The notes beneath the pieces are model-generated. The model did not search any database. It was not told where the DNA came from and saw nothing but the letters and a program-made list of their open reading frames with translations. Shown here in pieces: positions 15,549 to 25,700 of a DNA stretch of 64,000 bases. The stretch is from VRUE01 sp963747765 (lineage in GTDB: Bacteria; Actinomycetota; Thermoleophilia; Solirubrobacterales; 70-9). The stretch covers positions 1 through 64,000 of the forward strand of contig CAVVGH010000008.1 of assembly GCA_963747765.1 (NCBI GenBank), read 5' to 3'. Made by a program: the position numbers and the translations under genes. Position 1 is the stretch's first letter. Each line of letters starts with the position of its first letter.

Positions 15549-17135
15549 TCAGGAGCCGCGCGGAACCAACGACTCGCCAAGGTCGTCGGCGCGAAGCACG
15601 ATCTGGCGTTCGTGCTCCAGGAAGCGCCGCAGCTCGAACTCATCGCGGAAAGCTGCCAGCAGGGCGCCATCGGAACGAAAGAAGGCTTCGCCCCTCGGCC
15701 AGCCGCGGATTGCCTCCGCCAAGCGCGGATCGGCGCGGCGGGCCACCGCGAACCGGAGCGGCTCGAGCCGCAGCTGGCCGCCGAACTCGACCCTGAGGCG
15801 CTCGGCCGCCGCCTCGAACTGCAGGTCGCCGAGGCCGGCGAGGATCGACTCGGGGTGATCCGGGTCGCGTCGAAGAACCTGGATCAGCCCCTCGCCGTCG
15901 AGTTGGCGCAGGCCTCGCTCGAACTGCTTGTGGCGCTCGCCGAGCGCGTTGCGGGCGAGAGCGAAGAGAGTGGGGTCGAGGCGGGGGGGAGGCGGGAACC
16001 GGACCGGTTCGGCGCTGTAAACGGTGTCGCCGACCCGCAGGTCGGCGGCGTTGACGACACCGATCACGTCGCCGGGCCAAGCCACCTCCAGGGTCGAGCG
16101 CTCCCGACCGAAGATCTGTTGCGGATAGTTGAGTGCGAGCTCCTTGCCGCTGCGCGCGTTGGTCACTCGCATCCCGCGCTCGAAGCGGCCCGAGCAGAGG
16201 CGCAGGTAGGCGAGGTTGTCGCGGTGCCGCGGGTCCATGTTCGCCTGCACCTTGAAGACAAAGCCGGAGAACGGCGCCTCGAGGGGGCGCTCGGATCCCT
16301 CAGCGTCAGTGCGCGGCCGCGGCGGTGGCGTCAGCTCGGCGATCGACTCGAGCAGTATCCGCACGCCGAAGTTCCAGCTCGCCGAGCCGAACAGCACCGG
16401 GGCCAGCTCGCCGGCGTGGAATAGCTCCAGGTCGAAATCGAGTGTCGAGGCTTCGACCAGCTCCAACTCCTCGCGGGCGCGCAGCAGGGGCTCGCCCTCC
16501 TCGCGCTCGGCCCGCTCCCGCGGGATTCGCTCCTCGGCGGCCGCGGTCGCGCCGTGGGTGGTGCGCTCGAAACGCAGGAAGCCGTCGCTGCCGCGCTCGA
16601 GCAGGCCGCGCAGCTCGCCCGGTTCGCCGACCGGCCAGTTGATGGGCACCACCGGCACCCTGACCCCGGTCTCGACCGCATCGAGGAGCGCGAGCGGCTC
16701 CAGCCCGGGGCGGTCGCACTTGTTGACGAAGACCATCAGCGGCATCCGCCGCGAGTGCGCGACCTCCAGCAGGCGCGCCGTCTGGCGCTCGATCCCTCGG
16801 GATGCATCGAGCAGGACCACGACGCAGTCGGCAGCTGTCATCACGCGCAGGGTGTCCTCGGAGAAATCGTGGTGGCCGGGGGTGTCGAGCAGGGTCATCT
16901 CCCGATCGCCGTGGGGAAACTGCAGCGCGGTGGCGGTTATCGAGATTCCCCGCCGTCGCTCGAATTCCATCCAGTCCGAGGTGGTCTGGCTCTGCCCGGC
17001 GCGCGCGCGGACAGAGCCGGCGCGGTCAAGCGCGCCGGCGTAGAGCAGCAGCTTCTCGGTGGTGGTCGTCTTGCCGGCGTCGGGGTGGGAGACGATCGCG
17101 AAGGTGCGCCTGCGCGCGGCCTGCTCCGTGACCAT
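15549..17135 (-). CDS. prfC: Peptide chain release factor 3
   Basis: 528 aa from ATG 17135, which begins VTEQAARRRTFAIVSHPDAG as RF3 proteins do; a GTG at 17168 is the alternative. The GTPase signatures are SHPDAGKTTTT (G1), LLDTPGHHDFSEDT (G3) and VFVNKCDRP (G4). Domain II and the RF3 C-terminal domain follow (LNYPQQIFGRE, GDLQFEAAAERLRVEFG). RF3 is the translational GTPase that removes RF1/RF2 after peptide release. The length matches the family (about 525-530 aa). It is transcribed away from ribonuclease J. Confidence 0.95.
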   Translation of the reverse strand: MVTEQAARRRTFAIVSHPDAGKTTTTEKLLLYAGALDRAGSVRARAGQSQTTSDWMEFERRRGISITATALQFPHGDREMTLLDTPGHHDFSEDTLRVMTAADCVVVLLDASRGIERQTARLLEVAHSRRMPLMVFVNKCDRPGLEPLALLDAVETGVRVPVVPINWPVGEPGELRGLLERGSDGFLRFERTTHGATAAAEERIPRERAEREEGEPLLRAREELELVEASTLDFDLELFHAGELAPVLFGSASWNFGVRILLESIAELTPPPRPRTDAEGSERPLEAPFSGFVFKVQANMDPRHRDNLAYLRLCSGRFERGMRVTNARSGKELALNYPQQIFGRERSTLEVAWPGDVIGVVNAADLRVGDTVYSAEPVRFPPPPRLDPTLFALARNALGERHKQFERGLRQLDGEGLIQVLRRDPDHPESILAGLGDLQFEAAAERLRVEFGGQLRLEPLRFAVARRADPRLAEAIRGWPRGEAFFRSDGALLAAFRDEFELRRFLEHERQIVLRADDLGESLVPRGS

Positions 17136-17260
17136 CCCCACCCCCGCGGCGGCGGGGGTGGAGGCCACCGATCAATCGCCGCCTTTTGCCTCGCTGCCGA
17201 TCTGGTGCAGGCCCTCGTTGGCGCGACGGGGATCTGTGACGAGGCTCATCGGCATCTACC

Positions 17261-17314
17261 TTAGAACGTGTCTCAAAACCCGGCGTGCGTGGGGGGTTTT
17301 GAGGCACGTTCTAA
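17261..17314. repeat. 21-bp inverted repeat in a divergent promoter region
   Basis: Arms 17261-17281 and 17294-17314 (outer sequence TTAGAACGTG, inner CTCAAAACCC) differ at one base and enclose 12 nt. It lies between the divergently transcribed prfC and rnj, where a terminator would not be needed. No transposase gene is associated. It may be a regulatory hairpin or the remnant of a miniature element. Confidence 0.75.
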
Positions 17315-17458
17315 GTGAGGGGCGAGAGGCGCTGTTCCCCAAGCCTCGCCGCTCATCCCGAGCCTGCCCTCACGTCGCTGTACCTTCCGGGGAAGGTTCA
17401 TGCCAGTAGGGTCGTTGACGGCTGACTCCCGGGGCCGCAAAGACTTGAGCCCGACAAG

Positions 17459-19126
17459 ATGAGCAAACCAACGCTGCGAATCCTGCCACTCGGCGGCCTC
17501 GGCGAGATCGGCAAGAACATGACGGCCGTCGAGTACGACGGACGGATCGTCGTCATCGATGCCGGCGTCCGCTTCCCCACCGCCGAGATGCACGGCATCG
17601 ACCTCGTCCTTCCCGACTTCACCTACCTCGAAGAGCGCGCGGACCAGATCGAGGCGATCGTCATCACCCACGGCCACGAGGACCATCTGGGCGCGCTGCC
17701 CTGGGTCCTGCGCCGCCTGGGCGAAGACAGGGTGCCGGTGGTCTACGGCCGCCGCCTGACGGTTGCGATGGCGAAGTCGAAGCTCGACGAGCACAAGCTC
17801 CACACGCCGATCAAGCTGCTCGAGCCGGGCAAGAAGGTCAAAGCCGGGCCTTTCGAGGTCGAGCTGGTCCACATGACCCACTCGATCCCCGACGCCGCCG
17901 CGGTTGCGCTCAGCACCGACCTCGGCACCGTCCTGTTCACCGGCGACTACCGCTTCGACCAGACCCCGGTCGACGGCAAGCCCGCCGACATCGCCCGCCT
18001 CGTCGGCCTCGGCGAGGAGGGGCTGTTGCTGCTGTGCGGGGATTCGACGAACGCCGACCGGGCTGGCTTCGCACTGTCCGAGTCCGACGTCGGCCCCAAG
18101 CTTCGGGACGTCTTTGGCCGCTGCGAGGGTCGGATCGTCGTCACCAGCTTCGCGTCGAACATCCACCGCGTGCAGCAGGTGATCGACGCCGCCGATGCAC
18201 TTGGCAGGCGGGTGGCGCTGGTCGGGCGCTCGATGGTCAAGAACGTCGGCATCGGCCGCGACCTCGGCCACATCAAGGTGCCGAAGGGGATGCTGGTCGA
18301 GCGCAACGCGATCGGCAAGGTGCCCGACCGCGAGCTGGTCATCATCACCACCGGCTCCCAGGGCGAGCCGCTGGCGGCGCTGCGGCGGATGGCCCACAAC
18401 GAGCACCGCCAGGTTCGCCTGCGCGCCGGCGACACCGTCGTTTTCTCCGCCACCCCGATTCCCGGCAACGAGCGCGCGATCAACGACACGATCGACCGCC
18501 TGTTCAAGATCGGCTGCGATGTCGTCACTGCCCGCGACGCGCCGATCCACACCTCCGGCCACGGCCACCGCGAGGAGCTGAAGTTGATGCTCAACCTGAC
18601 CCGGCCGCGCTACGTCCTGCCGGTCCACGGCGACCACAAGCGGATCCGCCTGCACGCCGAGATGGCCGAATCGCTGGGCATCGCCGCCGAGAACATCTTC
18701 CGCGGTGACAATGGCCTGCCGCTGGAGATCGACGCCGACGGCGCCCGCTTCGCGGAGCGCGAGCGCTCGGGCATGTTCTTCGTCGACGGGGTCGAGCTGG
18801 GCGACCCGGCTGAGAGCGCGATGCGCGACCGACGGGCGCTCGCCACCGACGGGATCATGTTCGTGGTCGCCACGGTCTCCGCCGATGAGGGTGAGACCGT
18901 CGCCGAGCACGAGATCATCCTGCGGGGAGTCCCGATCGGAGGTGAGGAGGCTGACTTCGTCGCCGCGGTCAGCGAGACGATCGAAGCCTCACTCGACCGT
19001 GCCGCCGACGACGAAGTGCACGAGGTGGAGCTGATCGAGAAGATCCTCCACGACGACCTCGCCCAGTTCGCCTACGAGCGCTTGAGGCGGCGGCCGATGA
19101 TCCTCCCGGTCGTCGTCGAGGTCTGA
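17459..19126 (+). CDS. rnj: Ribonuclease J
   Basis: 555 aa. A metallo-beta-lactamase core with THGHEDHLGALPW (about 69-81) gives the two-zinc HxHxDH site. The later LFTGDYRFD, SGHGHREEL and LPVHGDHKR supply the remaining ligands and the beta-CASP region. RNase J is a 5'-3' exo- and endoribonuclease for mRNA decay and rRNA maturation in the cytoplasm. The C-terminal domain (after about 450) is complete, so the length is normal. Start ATG 17459 follows a spacer that contains a 7-bp hairpin ACCTTCC/GGAAGGT. Confidence 0.95.
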   Translation: MSKPTLRILPLGGLGEIGKNMTAVEYDGRIVVIDAGVRFPTAEMHGIDLVLPDFTYLEERADQIEAIVITHGHEDHLGALPWVLRRLGEDRVPVVYGRRLTVAMAKSKLDEHKLHTPIKLLEPGKKVKAGPFEVELVHMTHSIPDAAAVALSTDLGTVLFTGDYRFDQTPVDGKPADIARLVGLGEEGLLLLCGDSTNADRAGFALSESDVGPKLRDVFGRCEGRIVVTSFASNIHRVQQVIDAADALGRRVALVGRSMVKNVGIGRDLGHIKVPKGMLVERNAIGKVPDRELVIITTGSQGEPLAALRRMAHNEHRQVRLRAGDTVVFSATPIPGNERAINDTIDRLFKIGCDVVTARDAPIHTSGHGHREELKLMLNLTRPRYVLPVHGDHKRIRLHAEMAESLGIAAENIFRGDNGLPLEIDADGARFAERERSGMFFVDGVELGDPAESAMRDRRALATDGIMFVVATVSADEGETVAEHEIILRGVPIGGEEADFVAAVSETIEASLDRAADDEVHEVELIEKILHDDLAQFAYERLRRRPMILPVVVEV

Positions 19127-19244
19127 TCGGGGCTCACCCGGCGCTCGCGAACGGCGCTCGAATCATCTCGGCGGTACCGGCTAACCAGACACCGCGGCTG
19201 CCCTTAGGGTTGTGTCACAACACCCGAGCGTCAGGAGAGCGACA

Positions 19245-20003
19245 GTGAGCAATCGAGACATCCTCGACGAGAAGCAGGACCGGATGTGCGAGGAGAGCGC
19301 CACCGACTACTCGGACCTGCGGGCGATGTTCATCAACTGCACGCTGAAGCGCAGCCCCGAGCTCTCCCACACCCAGGGCCTGATGGACATCTCGATCGAG
19401 ATCATGCGCCGCAACGGGGTCGAGGTCGAGTGCATCCGCGCGATCGATCGCGAGATCGCGACCGGTGTGTGGCCGGACATGACCGAGCACGGTTGGCAGG
19501 CGGACGATTGGCCCGCGATCTTCGAGCGGGTAATGGCTGCGGACATCCTCGTCCTCGGGATGCCGATCTGGCTCGGCGAGAAGTCGTCGGTCTGCACGAG
19601 GGTGATCGAGCGCCTCTACGGAAACTCGCACCTGCTCAACGACGCCGGTCAGTACGCCTACTACGGGCGGGTCGGCGGCTGTCTGGTCACAGGCAACGAG
19701 GACGGGGTCAAGCACTGCGCGCTGGAGACGCTCTACGCGCTCCAGCACCTCGGCTACACGATCCCGCCGCAGGCGGATGCCGGCTGGATCGGCGAGGCCG
19801 GCCCGGGGCCGTCGTATCTCGATGCGGGCTCGGGCGGCCCTGAGAACGACTTCACCAACCGCAACACCACGTTCATGACCTGGAACCTGCTCCATCTGGC
19901 GCGCATGCTGAAGGACGCCGGCGGCATCCCCGCGCACGGCAATCAGCGCTCCGAGTGGGACGCCGGCTGCCGCTTCGATTTCCCCAACCCGGAGTACCGC
20001 TGA
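19245..20003 (+). CDS. NADPH-dependent FMN reductase / flavodoxin-family protein
   Basis: 252 aa from GTG 19245, preceded by AGGAGAG. The flavodoxin fold is visible as MFINCTLKRSPELSHTQ (phosphate loop for FMN), ILVLGMPIWLGEKSS (the conserved MPIW segment near the isoalloxazine) and VGGCLVTGNEDG. Such enzymes reduce FMN or quinones with NAD(P)H; the substrate is unknown. The gene stands alone between rnj and a convergent NlpC-like gene. A strong hairpin starts 30 nt after its stop. Confidence 0.85.
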   Translation: MSNRDILDEKQDRMCEESATDYSDLRAMFINCTLKRSPELSHTQGLMDISIEIMRRNGVEVECIRAIDREIATGVWPDMTEHGWQADDWPAIFERVMAADILVLGMPIWLGEKSSVCTRVIERLYGNSHLLNDAGQYAYYGRVGGCLVTGNEDGVKHCALETLYALQHLGYTIPPQADAGWIGEAGPGPSYLDAGSGGPENDFTNRNTTFMTWNLLHLARMLKDAGGIPAHGNQRSEWDAGCRFDFPNPEYR

Positions 20004-20032
20004 GCACACAGCGGGTATCCGCATATCTCGGG

Positions 20033-20093
20033 ACAGCCCCTCCCCGTTTGCCCTCCTACTTGCAGGTGAGGAGGGCAAACGGGGGGAGGCTGT
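20033..20093. terminator. Long hairpin between convergent genes
   Basis: The core stem CCCCGTTTGCCCTCCT (20042-20057) pairs perfectly with 20069-20084 around an 11-nt loop ACTTGCAGGTG. Outer arms extend it imperfectly. It has no T tract. It belongs to the same hairpin family as the one at 42924-42980. The 20004-20405 gap otherwise holds only the 59-bp direct repeat. Confidence 0.75.
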
Positions 20094-20205
20094 GTAGGGG
20101 CCAGGCGGTCAGGGTCTTTAGGGGACCGTTCAAGAGGGTGAGGGGCTTTGGCGGAGCGGTTGCACGAGGGCGCGGCCGTTGAAGGCGGAATCGAGACGAA
20201 TACGA

Positions 20206-20335
20206 ACTCCGTTCGCTGTTTGTGTCGCGGAGCGGTACAAATGACGAACGGAGCGGCTGGGACGACCTGGGGCGAGACTCCGTTCGCTGTTTGTGTCGCG
20301 GAGCGGTACAAATGACGAACGGAGCGGCTGGGACG
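20206..20335. repeat. 59-bp direct repeat, two copies with internal inverted repeat
   Basis: Copies at 20206-20264 and 20277-20335 are identical across 59 bp, separated by 12 nt. Each unit carries the inverted repeat CTCCGTTCG ... CGAACGGAG, so each could fold on its own. Confidence 0.9.
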
Positions 20336-20405
20336 GATGGAGCCAACCCGGGCTGCACTGCTGAGGTGGGCCCAGGGTGCGGGCCCTACGCAGCGGGTCG
20401 GGTAG

Positions 20406-21002
20406 TCAGTAGCCAGGAGGGTGTCGTGCGACGTAGCCCCTGGTCGAGACCATGTCTTCGTGCCAGCGCGGCCCCGTTCCCGTCGCGTCTCCGGCCGTGT
20501 CCCAGCGCAGGCCGGCGATCACGGCAAAGACGTGGCGCCTGTTGGCGTAGATGGTGATCCAGCGCCCTTTCCCGGCCGAGCCCCAGCGCGTCATTTCACC
20601 CGAGGTCATCGACACTTCGAGCAGGTTGCCGCCGTGCAGCGCGTAGCCGACCGACCCCGAGCAGTCATAGCCGCGATCCCACCAATGGCCGTGGCCGCCC
20701 CCCCAGACGTAGGGAGTCGAGCGGATGCGGTTGGCGGCACGGATCACCTCCTTGACGCTTCTCAGGGACCCGCGGGGCGCCACCGCCTTGCCGGCGACGA
20801 GGCGCGCTTTTCCGGCCGGAGCGCAGGTCCCATCGGCGCCCCCACCGCGTTCGGGGGCGCATTCGCTCGCCGCCGGGGATGGGGTCGTTGTGCCTTCGTC
20901 GCTTGACGAGGTTCCGATGCCACCAGGGGAGGCGAGAGCTGCACACGGCGCAAGCGCCGCCGCGACTGCGATTGCGATTGCAAGACGAAGAGCGAGCACC
21001 AT
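20406..21002 (-). CDS. Secreted NlpC/P60-like peptidase, short form
   Basis: 198 aa from ATG 21002 with GGAGG 6 nt upstream. It has a signal peptide (hydrophobic LRLAIAIAVAAALAPCAALA). The catalytic domain covers residues about 85-198: STPYVWGGGHG, the nucleophile in YDCSGSVGYALHG and a candidate catalytic His in NRRHVFAVIAGL, ending RHPPGY. NlpC/P60 enzymes cleave peptidoglycan stem peptides outside the cell. The domain is a paralogue of the C-terminal half of the coiled-coil protein at 61303, including the same ending, but lacks the coiled coil. A 20-bp tandem array lies just upstream. Confidence 0.85.
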   Translation of the reverse strand: MVLALRLAIAIAVAAALAPCAALASPGGIGTSSSDEGTTTPSPAASECAPERGGGADGTCAPAGKARLVAGKAVAPRGSLRSVKEVIRAANRIRSTPYVWGGGHGHWWDRGYDCSGSVGYALHGGNLLEVSMTSGEMTRWGSAGKGRWITIYANRRHVFAVIAGLRWDTAGDATGTGPRWHEDMVSTRGYVARHPPGY

Positions 21003-21045
21003 CTTGCCTCCTCCTTCGGACCGCGGCGGCAGTGCTTGAATCTCG

Positions 21046-21145
21046 GGCGGGGGATGCCATCGCGAGGCGGGGCATGCCATCGCGAGGCGGGGCATGCCAT
21101 CGCGAGGCGGGGGATGTCGTCACGAGGCGGGGGATGTCGTCACGA
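21046..21145. repeat. 20-bp tandem array, five copies
   Basis: Five exactly 20-bp units (21046-21145): three of the GGCGGGGCATGCCATCGCGA type and two diverged at a few bases (GATGTCGTCACGA). The array starts 44 nt upstream of the NlpC-like gene and occupies its promoter region. Spacing or copy number could therefore affect expression. Confidence 0.9.
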
Positions 21146-21270
21146 CCGAGGTGCTGACACGGTTCGCGGACATCCGTGCCGCAATCACAAAGCGAGGCGC
21201 TGCCGCAACCACAGGGCCGAGGTACCGGCAGGCGACGGTGAGGATCGATCCTGTCGCAAACGCGCGTCGG

Positions 21271-21286
21271 TCGTTCGAACGAACGA
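21271..21286. promoter_or_regulatory. Palindromic operator upstream of TetR
   Basis: TCGTTCGAACGAACGA is a 7-bp inverted repeat (TCGTTCG / CGAACGA) around AA. It lies about 40 nt ahead of the TetR reading frame and probably serves as its autoregulatory operator. Confidence 0.55.
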
Positions 21287-21309
21287 TAGGCTAATCTGGA
21301 TGGATCGGG

Positions 21310-21972
21310 ACGGTTGCTGCACCCATCGAGGAGAACCGACCGCCGGCTGAGCGCGGTGTCCGTCAGCGCATCCTGCGCACCACCTTCTCGCTGATCGGGC
21401 GCGAGGGGATCGGGGCACTCAGCAACCGCCGCATCGCTGCCGAGACGGGCATCTCGCTTGGCTCGCTCACCTACCACTTTCCCAGCCAGGCGGATCTGCT
21501 CCGCGAGTGCCTCGAGCTCTTCGTGGAGGAGGAGGTGGCCCGACTGGAAGCGATTGCCGCTGACATCCGCTCCCGCTGCCCGAGCCCCGAGCAGATCGCC
21601 GTCGAGGTGCAGCAGCTCGCCTCCGAATCGGCGGCCAATCAAGAGCGAACCGCCGAGTTGGAGCTGCACCTGCGCGCCGTGCGAGATCCGGCTCTTCGGG
21701 AGGCCTCCCGGCGCTGCTTTGCGGCTTACGAAGGCGTCGCGGCGGCGGCTCTGGAGGCGTTGCGGATCCCCGATCCCGAGCGGCATGCCCGCACCGTCGT
21801 GGCCGTGATCTCGGGTCTGGGCCTGCAGTGGAAAAGCAGTGGAAGCGACGAGGCCGTCGGCCTCGCGGACGCACTGCTGACGATTGTCAACGGTGCCAGG
21901 GCCGGCGCCGGATCGCCCCAGGGGCGCGGAAGCGAGGCCCGCACCGACAGCCAGGGAGGAGGATCGACATGA
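21310..21972 (+). CDS. TetR family regulator without a canonical start codon
   Basis: The frame 21310-21972 encodes a complete TetR domain: RILRTTFSLIGREGIGALSN, RRIAAETGISLGSLTYHFPS, then a C-terminal ligand domain (TAELELHLRAVRDPALREAS). The previous in-frame stop is TAA at 21292. Between it and the helix-turn-helix there is no in-frame ATG, GTG or TTG. An ATG at 21300 is in another frame and meets a stop at 21348. Either a rare start (ATC 21325 is the most plausible) is used, or a single-base indel has occurred. The internal GTG at 21523 would remove the DNA-binding domain. The stop overlaps the next gene (ATGA). It likely regulates the operon below. Confidence 0.7.
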   Translation, partial: TVAAPIEENRPPAERGVRQRILRTTFSLIGREGIGALSNRRIAAETGISLGSLTYHFPSQADLLRECLELFVEEEVARLEAIAADIRSRCPSPEQIAVEVQQLASESAANQERTAELELHLRAVRDPALREASRRCFAAYEGVAAAALEALRIPDPERHARTVVAVISGLGLQWKSSGSDEAVGLADALLTIVNGARAGAGSPQGRGSEARTDSQGGGST

Positions 21973-22727
21973 GGAAGAAGGTTCTTGCAGTCGCGGTTCT
22001 GGGGCTGTTGATCGTCACCGGCACGGCGGTCGCGCTGAAGGTCAGGACGGGGGACCTGATCCTCAATGCCGATGGCGGTTTCACCCCGACCAAGCTGCCG
22101 AAGTACCACGACGCGCCGATCAAGCTCTACGGAGGCGGCAAGCTGTCCACGCTCTCCGGCGAACTGCCACCGATCGTCGAAACGCTGGTGATCGAATTCG
22201 ACCGGCACGGCTCTGTGCAGACGGTGGGCCTGCCGGTCTGCCACGCATCGCAGCTCGAGGCGACGAACGTGGCTGCCGCGCGCCGCAACTGCCCGGGATC
22301 GATCGTCGGCAAGGGGTTCGGCAAGGCGATCATCGACTTCCCCGAACAGGCCCCGATACCGGTCTCCTCGCCGATCACCCTCTTCAACGGGCCGCGTCGC
22401 CACGGCAATCCCACCGTTTACGCCCACGCCTTCATCACCGTGCCGGTGCCGGCGACCTTTGTCGTGCCGGTGGAGATCGAAAGGATCCACCACGGCGTCT
22501 ACGGCTACCGCACCAAAGCGCGCATCCCGACGATCGCCGGTGGCGCCGGTCATGGGGTTGCGATCAGTGGCAGGGTCGGGCGCCGCTGGACCTACAGGGG
22601 TCGCAAGCACAGCTACGTCAACGCCCGTTGCGAAACCGGCCATCTGCAGGCCAAGGTGAAGGTCAGCTTCAAGGACGGGACCTTCCTCACCGGCACCTTC
22701 GTCAAACCGTGCACGGTGCGCCACTAA
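21969..22727 (+). CDS. Secreted protein of unknown function in the MMPL operon
   Basis: 252 aa, ATG overlapping the TetR stop, GGAGGA upstream. There is a short signal peptide (MRKK, then VLAVAVLGLLIVTGTAVA). The mature protein is beta-rich with two likely disulfides (VCHASQ, RRNCPGS, NARCETG, KPCTV). I recognise no named family. Position between a regulator and an RND-type exporter suggests an exported accessory or substrate-binding role; this is inference. Confidence 0.75.
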   Translation: MRKKVLAVAVLGLLIVTGTAVALKVRTGDLILNADGGFTPTKLPKYHDAPIKLYGGGKLSTLSGELPPIVETLVIEFDRHGSVQTVGLPVCHASQLEATNVAAARRNCPGSIVGKGFGKAIIDFPEQAPIPVSSPITLFNGPRRHGNPTVYAHAFITVPVPATFVVPVEIERIHHGVYGYRTKARIPTIAGGAGHGVAISGRVGRRWTYRGRKHSYVNARCETGHLQAKVKVSFKDGTFLTGTFVKPCTVRH

Positions 22728-22751
22728 CGGCGTGCGCAGGGCGAAGCGAAG

Positions 22752-25700
22752 GTGAGGCGGCGGGCCGGCAATAGGCCTTCGTTCCTGCTGCGTCATCCGT
22801 GGCGCGTGCTGGCCGCCGTCGCAGTGCCGATCGTCGTGCTCAGCCTGTTCGGGATCGGCCTCGATTCGCGGCTCAGCCCGAGCAGCCTCGACATTCCGGG
22901 CACCTCGGCCTCGCGCGCGGAAGCGATGCTGCGTCGCCACTTCGGCCCCAGCGCGCCCTTTCCGATCCTGCTTCAGGGGCCACGGCGGGCGCTTGACCAT
23001 CAGGGCCCGGAGCTGGTCCGCGCCCTGCGTCGCGACCCGCGGGTCACCACGCTCTCGCCCTGGGACCGTGGTGCGGTCGCGCGCCTTCGGCCGAGCCCGC
23101 GTAGCGCGCTCATCATCGCCGACTTCCACACTGAGATCGCAGCAGCCGTGCGGCACACGGTGCCGGAGCTGAACCGGATCCTGGCCGAGAACGTCCACCC
23201 GCCGGTGCGCGCCACCCAGACCGGCTACGCGACGATCTCGCGCGCAATCCAGAAGGAGTCGATCTCCTCCGCGGAGCGGGCCGAGCTGATCGCCCTGCCG
23301 ATTCTGCTCGTGGTCCTCCTGCTCGTCTTTCGCTCGCCGGTGGCGGCGGCGATCCCGCTCGCCTTTGGCGGCGCCACGGTGCTCAGCTCGCGCGGCCTGC
23401 TCTGGATCCTGACCCACTGGTTCACGGTCGACGCTTTATCGCTGACCGTCTGCACGATGATGGGTCTGGCGCTGGGCGTCGACTACGCGCTGCTGATGGT
23501 CTCCCGCTTCCGGGAGGAGTTGGCGGGGGGCCGCTCGCCGCGTGAGGCCGCCGCGGTGACGCGTCGCACCGCTGGGCGCACCACGGCCTTCGCCGGCTCG
23601 ACGCTGGTGCTCTCGATGGTGGTCGCCTTCTTCGTCGTGCCCGGTGCCCTGCTCGCATCGCTGGCCGCCACCCTTGCGCTGGTGGTCGTGCTCAGCGTTG
23701 CCGTGTCCACGGTGGCGGTGCCCGCGGTTCTCACCCTGCTCGGGCCGCGGGTCGACCTCTGGCGTGTCGGGGCGCGGCCCAACGGCCGCTCCGGCCTGAT
23801 GGCCATCGTCGCCGCGGCGCTTCGCCGGCCAGTGCCGGTGGCGGTGGCGATCGGCGTCATCGTGCTCCTCCTCGCCGCTCCCGCACTGGCCCTGAAAACC
23901 GGGCCGCTCAGTCCCGGCCAGCTTCCTCATGACGACCCGGTGCGTCGCGACTACGAGCGCATCACCCATGCGGCGGGCAGCGGCTTCGAAGCGCCCTTCC
24001 AAATCGTCGTGGCCGCCGACAGCGGCACGATGACCGAACCCGCACGGCTCGCCGCCCTCACTCGATGGCAGCGCCGGATCGCCGCTCTGCCCGGGGTGGA
24101 GACGGTCGTCGGCCCCGCTCAGGTTGGCCACGCCGTGGCGCCGCTGCACCGGGTGGGGGACGTCCTGCTTGCCGACAAAGGACCGCTGGCGAGCCTGGCC
24201 ACGCTGGGGCACAGCCTGGGGCGCGCCACCGTCGGCGTTGCGAGCCTGCGCTCCGGGATCTCCGAAGCCACCTACGGCGCCAGCCTGCTCGCCGAGGGCT
24301 CGAATCGGGGGGCCGAGGGCGCCGGGCTTCTCGCCGCCGGTCTGGAACGGGCCGAAGCCGGCGCACTGCGAGCGCTGGCGGCATTGGAAGGCTTTTCCGA
24401 ACGGGCGCCGGGGCTGGTCAAGGCCCAGTACAAGGCTGCCTACGGTGCCAAGCAGCTGCGGATCGGCATTTCCTCGCTCGTCCCCAACCTGCGCCGCAAC
24501 GCGGTGCCGGAGGGCAGCCGCCTGCAGAAGTCGTTGAACGAAGATGCTCACGGCACGCTGCCGAAGCTGGAAGGCCCGGCCACGGCCGCCGCCGAGCACC
24601 TCAGCGCCGTCCTCGGACGGCTGGAAGCGATGACCGCTGGCAAGAGCGACGCCGAATACGGGGCGGCGCTGGAGGAAGCCCGCCAGGCGAGCGCGGCGCT
24701 GACCGGGACGAACCCGGCGAGCGGCGCTGCCTACGCCGCAGGCTACGCGGGCCTGCCCGCCGAACTCGCCGCGGTGCGCGGCCGGCTTCTCGAGGACGTC
24801 AAGGAATCTCAACGGCTCACCTACTACGTGACCTCGACGATCGAAAACCTGCAACGGCTCGCCAACGGCGGCCTGAAGTTGCGCGAAGGCCTCTACCGGC
24901 TGGCGCGCGGCGCGAAGCAGCTGGCCGCCGTGCTCGGCCAGCAGGCCGGGCGAGCGAAGGAACTGAGCGACGGCCTGCCCCGCCTCACCGGTGGGGCAAG
25001 GCGCCTGCAGTCCGGTGTCGAACGACTCGCCAGCGCCATTGGGCAGCTTCGCGACGGCCTCGCCGGCGGCTACCACCGCTCCTATCGCCTGCAGGCCGGC
25101 CTGCGCCGTGGTGCGGTGCGGGTGCTCTCCACCGACCGGCGTCTGCGGCACGGGCGCGACCGCCTGCGTCGCTCCTCGCCGGGCCTCTTCGACTCCGGCT
25201 ACTTCGTCCTCTCCGCGCTTGACGGTGCGCCTCCCCGCCAGCGCGAAGAGGTGGGCGGCGCAATCGACCTCGAACACGGCGGGCAGGCGGCGACGATATT
25301 GGTCTTCTCCCGCCACGACCTCAACTCGCCGGGTTCGATAGCGCTGAACGGCACACTCGATCGCGACGCTGCCGCGATCGGCCGCGACACGCGGGCCAGC
25401 GCGGCGGTGGCGGGCGGCCCCGCCACGCTCAACACATACAGCCGCGTCGCACGCGACCGCATTCCCTACGTGGTGGCCGCGATCACGATCGCCACCTTCC
25501 TCGTCCTGATCGCCGTGCTGCGGGCGCTGCCGCTGGCGGCCCTTGCCGTCGGCCTCAACCTGGCGACGGTCGGAGTGGCGTTCGGCATCCTCACCCTGCT
25601 CACCAACGTCCCCCAGGGCTGGCCGCTGGGAGGCCACACCTACATCGACGCGATCGGGGCGACGATGATCTTCGGCGTCGTCTTCGGCCTCTCGATCGAC

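Noticed and set aside
17273..18910. 545-residue minus-strand frame opposite ribonuclease J
   Set aside because: Antisense shadow; charged, non-globular composition, no domain.
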